Source: Warburgia ugandensis | Taxonomy: Eukaryota; Streptophyta; Magnoliopsida; Canellales; Canellaceae | Assembly: GCA_035236585.1 (NCBI GenBank) | Contig: CP141132.1 | Location: forward strand, 38,753,880-38,817,879 | DNA length: 64,000 bases | Direction of reading: 5' to 3' | Part shown: positions 47,745 to 59,027 of the stretch, piece by piece | How the letters are laid out: each line of letters starts with the position of its first letter | How positions within the stretch are numbered: position 1 is the first letter of the stretch | The notes under the pieces: model-generated | Seen by the model: only the letters and a program-made list of their open reading frames with translations | Databases searched by the model: none | Told to the model about the DNA's origin: nothing | Made by a program: the position numbers and the translations under genes

Positions 47745-48790
47745 GTAAGGATAGAGTAGTTGCGTTTGCCCACAATATAGTTGATGTTCTAGCTATGAAA
47801 GAGGACCTTTTCACCATATTTAATATGGCTCAACTGGAATACATGCACATCATTGTTTATATCAAGTATGTCATGTAATTGCTATATTTAACATTAATTT
47901 TTGCAGGTATTTAAACCATAAATTGTGAAGATTAGATGTCAAGGATGTTTACAAATTCCATGACCTTGTTGTAGTCCCTGGACCAAAGGAGCACTTGCTT
48001 AAGGAGAAAGAAATGGAAGATATCATACATGGGTTCTTGCATTGTAGCAGGTTTCATGCCTTACTAATTCCCTACAATAGCGCGTACATGCTTTCTAAAT
48101 TGTGTCATTCTATAAACTTGAATATCTATATAAGTTAACTTTTGTAAATTTCAATGGACTGATTATGCATATAGGTCCCATTGGATGCAGGTAGCTTTGG
48201 ATGTCCATGGTGCACATGCAATGTTTTTTATTCTTCTGGAGTGCACATTCAAGGCCAGCTAATGGAAACCATCAATAAGTATGGCTTTTATTTCATTCAT
48301 TATAGTAGTGGGATAACTAATAACTATCCTCTTTATTCATATCCGATGCTTTTTACTTATATATGTGCAATGCATGATATAAATGGGCTAAGATGGAAAA
48401 TATTAACCACCTAGCAAAACTGACATGGAAAAAAGTCAAGGTAAGGTTTATTACATCTCTAGTTTAATTTATAACATAAACTTATAATTAGATATGATAT
48501 TTGAACCTTTTCAATTAACTTTTTCGTGCAATACCCTAGACAATGATCTGATTGGGAGTGTGGGTATTAAGTTTTTAGATACACAAGAATCCTCATTCGT
48601 GAAGGATTTACAATCTTCTAAATGAGAAAGGTAAGATAAATAATTGACTCATCATCCTTCTTATAGTTTTCAACATCTTTTATGTCTCAACTGATTTCAT
48701 ATTTGTTATCTTACAGGCATATTTGTGAAGAAAGAGTTACTCCCAATTAGATTTAGATGAAATCAAAATCGTATGGACTAAATATCTATT
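47745..48790 (+). pseudogene. Ulp1-like (C48) cysteine peptidase remnant with introns
   Basis: C48 peptidases carried by plant DNA transposons resemble SUMO proteases; their role in transposition is unclear. The segment reads as exons between GT-AG introns: intron about 47866-47906, and another 48084-48174 that splits the His motif, giving IPYNSA then SHWMQVALDVHG (catalytic His). Further on, GAG-TGT-GGG-TAT at 48556-48567 reads ECGY, the catalytic Cys motif, followed at once by a TAA stop (48568-48570) and then VFRYTRILIREGFTI in the same frame. A last exon after 48718 has SQLDLDEIKIVW. Stops and shifts make it non-functional. The open frame at 48181-48414 uses another phase and is partly intronic. 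Confidence 0.65.
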
Positions 48791-49029
48791 ACAGGCGTAT
48801 TTATATGGATGTCTTTATATTTTCTTATTGAAGTCTGCGTGTGCTTTCTTTATTTCAATGAGAAGTGTTTATGAAGAAGTTCAATATGGAATGTTGGATG
48901 TGAATATATTTTGTACAATGATTGTAGCCTATAGAAATAAAGTGTTGAGTGTATTTTGAACTTCAGAAACTATAGGAATAGTGTACAAACATAAAACAAC
49001 AAAAGAATACACAAATTATGTAGAAAGTA

Positions 49030-49590
49030 TATACAATATAGGATGGTTTTTGAAAACCCATCTTATAAAACTATCACAATATAAGATGATTTTTGAAAAA
49101 ATATTATTTATTCCAAATTTATAAGATAAATTTTTTAAAAATGTTCTACATTTTTTGGTAGTTTTATAAAACAAACTTTCAAAAACTATCCCACATTATC
49201 CAAGTTATATAAGACAGTTGTGAAAAACCATCTCTATTACACGGCTTTATAAACACAATTTTTCAAAAACCATCCTATATTATCCAAGAATTATGAGAAG
49301 GTTTTTTAAAATTCATCCAATATGACACAGCTTTATAAGATGATTCTTCAAAAACTATCCAATATCACACAGTTTTATAAGATCATTTTTCAAAACCATC
49401 CAATATTACACAACTTCATAAGATGGTTTTTCAAAAATGTCTTATATAGTTCTAGCTTTACAAGACAGTTTTTAAAAACTGTCTTATAATAAATTTAATA
49501 TAAGATGGTTTAAGAAACTATCTTATATTTGTTTTCATTTTATAAGATGGTATGGTATAAGATAGATTTTTAACTATCTTAAAAACCACT
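49030..49590. repeat. CACTA subterminal repeats
   Basis: About a dozen units of TATAAGATGGTTTTTCAAAAA or its reverse complement (for example AAAAACCATCCTATATTA), spaced 30-50 bp apart in both orientations. Such arrays are transposase-binding regions in En/Spm elements; binding here is inferred. Confidence 0.8.
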
Positions 49591-49603
49591 CATTGTAGTA
49601 GTG

Positions 49604-50750
49604 CTAGGTAAAGAGGATTTCTAGGCATGACAGTGATACTTTTCTAACATGTCATTTCGAAAGGAACACACATACTTTATAAAGATTATTTTTTGAGAAA
49701 AAACACCTCATAGTAAATATTCATACAAAGTGAATAGTAGGATATGTTTTGAAAATCTAAGGATTGAATCTTAAGATAGTAAACTTAACAAGTTTCTAAT
49801 GTGAGAAAATTAGATTTGTGGTGACCAAAACAAAAATGATTTTGAAAGTGTCATGCATGCCTAACTAAGGGCAGTTTAGTAAAAAATGATAAAAGTTAAG
49901 AAGGACGAGTAGTATGAGCATAGGGATCTTTTTTATCATTGAAATGTCAATAAGATTTCAAAGCTATGTGAGCTTGTGTTTTGCCCTAAGTTAGATAGGC
50001 TAATGAGCCTGACGGGCACTATGCTCCAAAGTTTTAGACAGAATAGCTCCTAACCTTTGACCACTTGAGGTGGAATGGTAACCATTGCCAATTAGTGGCA
50101 TAATTGATTTGCATCTAATGGCCCCCCTTTAAGAAAGCAAGCACACGTAGCAACATAGCCAGCATTGTACTCTACTAGGAGTAATTTTATGGTTCAATAG
50201 ATGAACCACATGAGTATTGGAGATTGTTGGCAGACCTACCAACGTGAGTCTAGTGAGACTTCCTTGGTGCTAGATTCTACCTTTTACTACTTTATATTAG
50301 TACCTTGATATATTTCTTATGTTTGATGCATTCGGTTTATGTTTGAACTACCAAGTGATTTACATACTCTATTGCTAGTGTTGATGATTGTATGTTGATA
50401 CATGATGATTGGAGGCATTGCATGACACAACTAGGTAGTTAGTAGCCATATTTCTTGCATTTATGACAAAATGCTTTCTAATGCACGTATGTGATATTCA
50501 TGTTGGATACAATAGTTTTTGTTTTTATAGTTTAATTTTGCCTCAACCTACTAAAACTCTTGTAGATCCGTTAGGAAAAGTGAAGGTCAAAGTGTATATA
50601 TTCAGTAAGGCTAGAGACACGTAGAACATAGATCAAGTGGGGACCAGTTGTAGAAGCTTAACAATTGAATGATGCATTTTTGGCCATTGAGTTGTAATCA
50701 CTAATGTACTAATTCCATTTGATGACATTATAATGTAGTTTTGATTTATC
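49604..50750 (+). repeat. Direct repeat R1 (LTR-like)
   Basis: Aligns with R2 (52535-53945): GGATTTCT(A/G)(G/A)GCATGA, GTAGTATGAGCA, AGGCTAATGAGCCTGA, TTGATGATTGTATGTTGATA, ATCAAGTGGGGACCA, ending ATTTATCATAGTTAAT. Its left end is cut by the CACTA element. It has a CTTGTAGATCCGTTAGG block like the 3' part of some Ty3/gypsy LTRs. No coding sequence. Confidence 0.75.
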
Positions 50751-51421
50751 ATAGTTAATGGCATGCTATTTGATGCTCATGAGAAATGTTTTCCAATTGA
50801 TAATAGTTCAAAACTCAGACTTAATTCAGCCATTCCCATATACATAGTCCTTCTAAATATATACACTTGTCATATATATTATTCTTTTTCAAAATAATAA
50901 CTTTCTAGTACTTACATTAATCAAACTTCTTAAAGGTTGGGAAATCAAAACTTTATCATGTTTCCAAATTATCATCTTTTAGTCCATAATCAAGGTTTAA
51001 TGATCCAAATGTCCAGTGCTAAACTTCAATAATCAAACATGTTTCATAATGAAATGTCCAAATTTTATAATATCTAGCATGGTTTATCAGCAAGTTAAAA
51101 TGTCTACCACACGTGCTTTGATTGAAAATCAATTCGCTCAATGTCATGGAAACACGATGCATATGATTCAAGAAAGAAAATGTCACTTTTTCCCACCATT
51201 AATAAAACATAGTGTGCATGATGTGGAATGAAAATTTTAAATTTGCTTATATGAACATAATCTTAGCATGCATGTTTCAAAGAATGAATCTAGCTTAAAA
51301 GTTTCCTATGTCCCAACCTCTTTTCTACTAGTCCTTAGTCTTCTACAATACTCTTTTCCACACTTAAGATTTCTTGATCATACCACCTTCAATCGTGTAA
51401 AGGTTCATTAAGGAATCTCTT

Positions 51422-51481
<60 letters not shown>

Positions 51482-52170
51482 ATAGTTCCTTTGAATTTTC
51501 CAACTAATATAAATGGATCATTTTGCATAAATGGCTTATCGTGATGAGTGTTTAACTCTTATCAAAAGACTAATGAAGTTGAAGCCTTTAATTATGCCAA
51601 AAGAGAAAAATGTAAAGAATGCTAAGTTCAAGTGGGTCCATAAGTGACGAGTGTGGAATTGATGAGATTTATAATAGAAAAGTGCATGATTTTGTAGCTC
51701 ACCTCAATTTGATATGACTTTAGCACCTGATTTTGTGTATGTAGAATTCACATTTTATGCTTGAAATGCTAGTGTTATAATCCTTAATTTGTACTAAGAA
51801 CATGGGAAAATTAAGCATGTAAAAAAGAGATTCTCCGTGGTGTTATGAGATGATTGCTATTAGAGGCTATTTTTGTGACTAATTATTATATGAAGTTCAT
51901 GCTTTGTTATCTCTATTGTCTAAGGAAATTTTTTACAAAATTTGTAAATGGATGCATTCTTCACCTATTCATTTTTGTAACGAAAATTTTGGATTGATAA
52001 ATTGATAAGTTTTGGTGAGGTTTTTGAAGCATGAAAGTTGCGTTATTTTCAGTAGTTTCTTACACAATGTGGCACAATGAATGGGAGTTTTTCCTTAAAC
52101 TTTTGTTTGAATTCCTTACGTTATTTTTATTTTTTTAGTATGAAAAATTCTCTCATATTTTCAATGATGG
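50751..52170 (-). repeat. Dispersed repeat X, inverted uninterrupted copy
   Basis: Matches the minus strand of 6341-7756 and 11791-12655 without LTR A between them, so it shows the site before LTR A arrived. The part 51930-52170 has no match in the forward copy. The open frame at 51016-51231 overlaps the X match and has no recognised domain. Confidence 0.65.
51426..51479. repeat. (CT)27 microsatellite
   Basis: Fifty-four bases of uninterrupted CT within the inverted X copy, next to CTTCAAG as in the forward copy's AC run. Confidence 0.97.
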
Positions 52171-53945
52171 TGGCATGACGAAATTCCCAAAATGTAGCTT
52201 AAAATTTTTTTTTATGGAAAATCACCCAAAATAACTCTATATTACAACCATGTTTTACGTTTGAAAATATGCTAAATTAATGGCTGAATTTGTCATAGTT
52301 TGGATTGATTTTTGGGTGTTAATTTTGAATGATAATATAGTCATTAGGATGATGATCTAATCCTCCAAATTTTGTGGTGAAATTAGTTGATATTGAATTT
52401 CTCATGCATGATGATCATGCTAGGGTGCACATGGGTGGGATTTAAAGAGGTGTAGATTGTGACCTTATACCTCTATGATTTAGATGTCTAATATAGGGGT
52501 GAAAATTCTAAATAGGCCTATGATTTTCCTAACCTAGGTGAAGAGGATTTCTGAGCATGAGGGTGATACTCTTCTAAAGTGTCATTTGGAAAAGAAAACA
52601 CATGCTTTATATTGACTATTTTTTAGTCAAAAAACTCGTCATAGAATATGTTTTCAAAGTGAATTGTTGGGCATGTTTTGAAAATCTAAGGATAGATTCT
52701 TGAGATTGTAAACATAACTAGTTTCTAATTTGAGAAAACTAGGTTTTTGATGATCAAAATGGAAATAATTTTGAAAGTTTCATGCTTGCCTAACTAGAGG
52801 AAGTTTGGTAAAAAAATGATTAGAGTGAAGAAGGATGAGTAGTATGAGCACAAGGATCTTTTTGATTGTTGAAGTGTCAACAAGTTTTCATAGCTATGTG
52901 AGCTTGTGTGATTGCACCAAGTGAGCTAGCTTGATATTGTTTTGAAAAGAGAATTTGAAACGAGTTTTAAAATAAACTTTGGCTCCAAAGTGAGCTATGT
53001 CATTGCATTGGATTTTGGCTTGAGAAAGAGCATACAAGATTTCAACATGTACTATATGTATTCATCATAGATTTTCTATTGGTATATATCGATTAGTAGA
53101 TTTTATCTCCATGTGAGATAGGCTAATGAGCCTGATGGGCACTATGCTTTAAAGTTTAGACAAGATAGCTTCTTTACCTCTAACCACTTGAGGTGGAATC
53201 ATATCCAATGCCAATTAGAGGCGGCATCATTGAGCTTCCTTTTGAGAAAACTTGTAGCTCAATGAGATGGTGTGAGAAATCTCGCCAAGGACATCAATGA
53301 GCACATGTAACAAAAAAGCTAGCATTGTACTCCATTGGGAGTAATTTACAGTTTGATGGATGAACCGCATGAGTATTGGGGATTGTTGATAGATGTGTCA
53401 ACTTGAGTCTAGTGAGACTTCTAAGGTGTTAGAATTTCCCTATTGCTACTTTATATTAGTACCTTAATATGTGTTATTATGTTTGATGCATCAAATTTAT
53501 ACTTGAACTATCATGTGATTTACATACTCTATTATTCGTGTTGATGATTGTATGTTGATACATGAGGATTGGATGCACTACATGTGACAACTAGGCAGTT
53601 AGTCATGAAAATTTCATGCATTTATGATAAAATGGTTATAATGCATGTATGTGCTCACATTTTTGATGCTACATCCTTTTTTTTTTTGTGCTTTAGTTTT
53701 TTCACTCGAGTATATCCCACAAACTCAACATACTAAAAATTTTGTAGATCCATGAGGAAAAGCGATGGTTAAAAGGTAGACATTCGGTGAGCCTAGAGAA
53801 ATGTGTTTCAAATATTGATCAAGTGGGGACCAATTGTAGAAGCTTAACAAATAAATGATGCAATTTGCCCGTTGCATTGTAAATAATTAATGTGCTATGG
53901 AATTTTATGACATTTTAATGTAGTGTTGATTTATCATAGTTAATT
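52171..53945 (+). repeat. Direct repeat R2 (LTR-like)
   Basis: The part from about 52535 aligns with R1 and has an extra ~200 bp (about 52900-53120). The part 52171-52535, starting near TGGCATGACGAAATTCCC, would correspond to the piece of R1 removed by the CACTA insertion. Like R1 it ends ATTTATCATAGTTAAT, then meets LTR H. It contains TTTTGTAGATCCATGAGG. No coding sequence. Confidence 0.65.
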
Positions 53946-56485
53946 GTTGTTGTGATTTTAAGTTAAAACTAGCAAGCACATGAATCAAATGTAGTAATTT
54001 ACACAAGGAGGTTGATCCCATGAGGAATAGAATGTTTGTGTCATTAGCGATCCTTACTTAAATTATCTAACATAGCCAAATTAAGGAGATCTTTCCTAAA
54101 TTAAGAATGGAAAATTAACACAAGAAATATACTAAAATAAAAACATGTTATACTTAACAACTTTCCTAAAACACCCTTTCTAAAAATAAAACTATTCTAA
54201 ATGAAAACTTTCTAAATTTATGACTTTCCTAATTTGAAAACTTACTAAAAATTAAATTTAGCAACTTTTCTAGGCCATGCAATTCTAAGGAAACTAGGTA
54301 ACAAATTGATTACTTTCCTAAATTTAACTTTCTAAAGATGTGATTTAGCAACTATGACAAAATTAATTACCTTTCTAAACTAACAATTAGAAAATAATTA
54401 AGATGCAAAATAATAAACAATGGAATCTAAACTAAACTAAACTACAACCAAACAATAAATCTAATGAAAACAATCACTAATCAAGTGAAGAAAGGAGAAC
54501 TGCCTAAGTGTCATGCATGTGACCATGAAATGGTATACATGATTCATTAATTAGTAATGGATTTATTTAACTACTTTGAAAACCTAGAACATGCAATCTT
54601 ATTCAAGCATCAACTAAAAAATCTAATAATCTAATTAGGTTATTTAAAAATAAAGTAAACATGAAGTGTATAGTGCTAGATATTAAACATAACAATCCAT
54701 AAAAAAGCAGCATGCTCTTTTCATCATTCACTTAATGGAACATGGAAAACATTGAGTTAAGAAATTCTAATGCAAGCAACACATTCAAGAAGGAAGATTA
54801 TTAATTGCTGGAAACAAGTATGAACTAAAAACTCCATTTAACTTCATTAAATTACATTAAAATCCATCAACATAATGCCACAATTCATGCAATCCAAATC
54901 TGAAAATTATGTCCTATTACAATGGATACTACTTGATCTTAATCAATGCAATACTTCAATCTAATCCATTTTCATTGTTCCAACATTAATCATGAATAAG
55001 CATGCATTAAAATCAAAAGAAAATCCACTAGAAAGTAAAGGTAAACTACGTAAAGCAAGAAAGGCAATGAAAAAACAAGGAAAAGGATAGATTCAAGGTG
55101 GCTTTACCTTGGCTATCATTTCAAGGGAAAAGTAACCTTGGACCTTGAATAAACAAGCAAGAAGGAACTAAGGGAATGGAAAAGCATTAAACTCAATAAT
55201 AATGGAAGTTAACAATAAGCAAAGATAAAAAGATCACAAAGAGGACCAACTAACCTTTGAAGTAAAAACTAAAGGACAAGTCCTAGGTGTGGAGCACATT
55301 TGGGGAAGTTCAGCCTATACGTTGGAGAAGAAAGAAGCCACACAAAAAGAAGATTCTTAACACAAAGTGGTAAGGTAATGGGTATAGGAAAAGGATGCTT
55401 CCTTCCTTAGAGTAGGCATTCTTTTCCTACTCTCAAAGTTGTTCTTTTCTTTTCTTCTCCTCCTGTGTTCTTTTATAGTTTTGTTCCTAAAATTTCTAGA
55501 GTGACTGAAGGTAAAGGTATGGTAGGGATAAGGAAAGGGGAATTAGATGGCTAGAATGAATTGGTTAGGTGGAGCTTTAAAGAGGAATAAGTGGTTGCCT
55601 TTTTGGGAATGCATGAAGGTGGGAGACACCATTTTTTTAGGAGGCATCTCCCCCTTGTAAAAGTTCTTGGAAAACCATGAAAATAGAAAGTATGTTGGAT
55701 GGGGATGATGTAAGACAGGGAGAGAGGAAGATGGGAGGAAAGAGAGTGATATGAAAAAATGCAAAAAAGGTGACGTGGGTGAGAGGAAGATGGGAGGAAA
55801 GACAAAAAAAAAAAAGGTGAGGTGGAGAAAAGTGATTGGTTGGATAGTTGGAATAAGAGTTTAGGAAGGTGGGGAAGTCTTATAAAGATAGGACTCTTTG
55901 AATGGAAAGTGTAATTCGTACCAATATTTAATGGTGAGGTGGAAAACAAGAAAAAAAGTGGGAAAAACATTAAAATTAAACAGGCACTTCCTAGTGGTCC
56001 ACATGCTACATTATCCTAGTGGATTTTCCCTCTATCATCTTCAAAATATCCCCCTAAATCCCAAGGAGAATTCAAAGGATTCTCTTCCAATCATGGTCTA
56101 CCATGTAGCTCAACTTGTGTGAACTTTATGGCATACTTTGAGAGCTCCACTGGCTTGACTTCATGGTTGGATTACATGGATTTCTTGGCTTAGCTTGATG
56201 TCTCAAATCCTTAGCTTTGGTGATTGGCTTAACTCAGCTTGTCCTCTTGTTAATGGCCTGAACATGTCTAAGTGGCTTATGTGAAACCTAGGCAAAGGTG
56301 GTGGACTTGGCATGCCTTGTGCATGGGCATACTTTGGCTACCTTGGACTACTCCAGTTGCATCCATTTCTTGTCCTAAAGGTGATCTTGACCTTTTATCT
56401 CACTCTAGATCGATGATTTTCAGGCCTTGGATCTATCTTTCATTCTTAATATTCAATCATCATTCCAATCGATCTCGACCATTGG
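53946..56485 (-). mobile_element. Athila-type LTR H, minus strand, truncated
   Basis: On the minus strand it carries U3 with AAGCCA repeats (TGGCTT at 56130-56300), the CCACATGCTACATTATCCTAG block, a TATA box (55471-55480), TTAGGAAAGT repeats (54150-54390), and the LTR 3' end near 53950 (TGATTTTAAGTTAAAACTAG on the plus strand). It is close to LTR B. The first ~200 bp of the LTR are missing beyond about 56485, and no primer-binding site adjoins, so it is a solo or truncated LTR. Frames at 55543-55970 lie in the pyrimidine-rich U3. Confidence 0.85.
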
Positions 56486-59027
56486 ATTAACTGTCTCACA
56501 GACCTTAAGATGAGGACTAGTGATTGATAGCTTAAGGATTTTGTTTTCTTCCTTCATAAATATCAATTGCTTAACTAGATTTCCTTTCATTGTTTTGTTT
56601 AGTCTTTCAAACCACCCTAAGATGGCACTAGAATCCACTTGTTCAGTTGTCTGAATACATAGATTGTCATTTAAATCTTATTCTTCAACTATAGATTGTA
56701 TATATCAATGTTTATTAACCATTATCTAATTTGATTAGGTCTAGATATATGAATTTCATTTATACTAACAATCTGAATTAAATCTACAACCCTGATTTGT
56801 GTATGGATGGTAGAATTCTACATCTCAAAATATTCTTATAATAGAATTTATTTGCAATGTCCTCTCTTTCATACTCTGCAAAGGCAAAGCCCTTAGGATG
56901 GCTAGTTTACCTATCTCGAGGTATGTACAAATCTACCACTCTGCTTGAAGGCTGCCCATAAGATGACATCCTCATAAATTCTATTACCACTGCATGTTTT
57001 CCCCCTTTTTTTTCTCCTTGTTTTTCTCATGTGAAAACAAATTTTGGATGGTGTACCACATCCTCCATTGACGAAAATTGTGAAGTCCTCTAAGGGGTTC
57101 CTTTCTAGAGTTAAGTAAGAGAGTAAGAGAGAGTGCAGTTTTCATGTGGGGCCTACTCTCTGAGTAGTTAGACTTTCATAGAATTCCATATGTGTGGCTC
57201 CTTGCTTGGGTTTTAAGCTTCAATTAGAAGGTTCCCAAGTAGTAACTTGCATGCATGCATGGGAAGAACTCAACACCTTATCTTTTGGTAGTGATAGCCA
57301 GTTTTGTGGTAAAAAAGTTGGTCACATGAATGGGGAATTTTATGCTTTGAACTTGATAAGGACACCCCAATAGCATTTTGAACTTCTCTGATCTTGTTTG
57401 ATGAGATGTGGGTGGGTGACTTTGTTGAATGGCATGATAGCTTCCTTTTAGGGTTTCAAGTTGCTAATAATATGCATTTTTCTAAATTCTACCCTAATCC
57501 AGTAAAATGTAAAGTAAATCCTAATTAATCATAAAATAAATAATTTTAGGTTTAAAAATGCTAAAGCTAGGGATATTATTTATATTATCTTTGTATATCA
57601 ATATGGTTAAAGATTAGGCTTTATTTTCAACTTCTACTTGTTCACTAGTTCTATAAAAGCACCATTATCAATTATAACATCACATATGACACCGGATAAC
57701 ATGGTATAAAAAGTTAGGATAAGCAAATGTGGAAGCCCTTTATGGATACAAAACATTCAACATGATAGAATTCAAGTGAGATTAGTCTTCTATAGATATA
57801 AAATAATCAACACATATATTAGCTCTAATTTTTCCTTGGAATGTATATATTTTTATTGAATTTTATTACCAATAAATCAGAACTACCTTAGTGGTCTTAG
57901 AGTCAAACATATGTATGCTAGGTTTTGATTCCAATTTTCCACTCATGCACAAATTGAACTTTATTTTGAAAATTCAATAAAAATTAAAATAAATGATTTT
58001 GGATGTCCCAAAGTAAATGAATTTAGTGAAGGGGGTAATTAATTTCAGAACATGAACCTTGAAGATTGAATCAAGGTAAGTCAATCCAATGTATAAGTTA
58101 GAAATAGATGAATGAATCCTAACATATCAGAATGAACCTATCTTAGGGAATTATTAGATCCATATGTGAACTGGTGAAAAGTAATTAAGGATGCTTCACA
58201 CTACCCCATGCCATTTAATAAGGGGGGCATAGGGTCTTTGAAATTTGGAAAAAGTCCTGTCTCGCACACAACCAAAGAAGAGAAAGGAGAAAGGGAAGGA
58301 AGGAGAAGGAAGAAGATTTGGATAAGAGAGAAACCTCTCATTGCCAGGGAATTAGGAGCTGCAAAGCAAGGATTAATGTTTTGAGTTAGGAAATTTGGAA
58401 ATAGACCATGGTTTCATTTGAAAATAGAAATCTTTTACTGATTATTTTTGGATGAATTCATATTGAAACCTTCTTAGTTTTGAACACATATTTTCTTTGT
58501 GATTTTATAAATGTTAATCATGTGATATATGTTAAAATGAGAATCTTGATATGAATTTCAAGCATGATATATGAATATTACCTAACTAAAATTTCTGTTA
58601 TTCTCCATCTGTGTAATGATGCACGATACAATTACATGTTGAAATTGGATTTTCTTTAAATTTTAATTGGGTATTAATGCATAATATAAAGACAGATATT
58701 AAGATCAAATTTTTCTTTGATTATTAGCTAGATAATTAACAATTCACGTGATTATGTCCAAATCAAATTTTCTAGATTTTAGATCTTGCAATTTATGCAT
58801 GATCCTATTATATGTTATAATTAGGTTTTTCTTCAACATTTTGTTTGGGGTATTAACACCATGACCTAGGAACGGATGATTGATATTGAATTTTTCCTTT
58901 TATTTTAGAATTGAAAAATGATTCTACTATTTATTAAGATTGGATTTCTCTTGAATATTAATCCAAGAATAGAAGTTATATTGAGTTGTTTCATTTTGAT
59001 TCACAACTTTGAAATTTACACATGACA
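56486..59027. other. Unassigned, no gene recognised
   Basis: About 2.5 kb with no convincing open frame, tRNA or repeat shared with the rest of the window. Local features are a purine-rich stretch (58270-58320, GAGAAAGGAGAAAGGGAAGG) and AT-rich sequence that leads into satellite S2. It could be unique sequence or an old element beyond recognition. Confidence 0.5.

Larger units (their letters stand above)
47692..49603 (+). mobile_element. CACTA (En/Spm) DNA transposon, 3' part
   Basis: The right end reads CATTGTAGTAGTG (49591-49603), the reverse complement of a CACTACTACAATG-type terminus. It is preceded by about 550 bp of alternating inverted subterminal repeats and followed by CTA, consistent with a 3-bp target duplication. 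The paralogous repeat R2 reads AACCTAGGTGAAGAGG where R1 reads CTAGGTAAAGAGG after the transposon, giving the expected uninterrupted site. A C48 peptidase gene remnant lies at 47745-48790. The left part, including any transposase, is missing: an LTR fragment adjoins at 47691. Confidence 0.8.

Noticed and set aside
55543..55970. 139- and 73-residue minus-strand frames
   Set aside because: They cover pyrimidine-rich U3 of LTR H; equivalent frames in LTRs B and C have different sequence and breaks.
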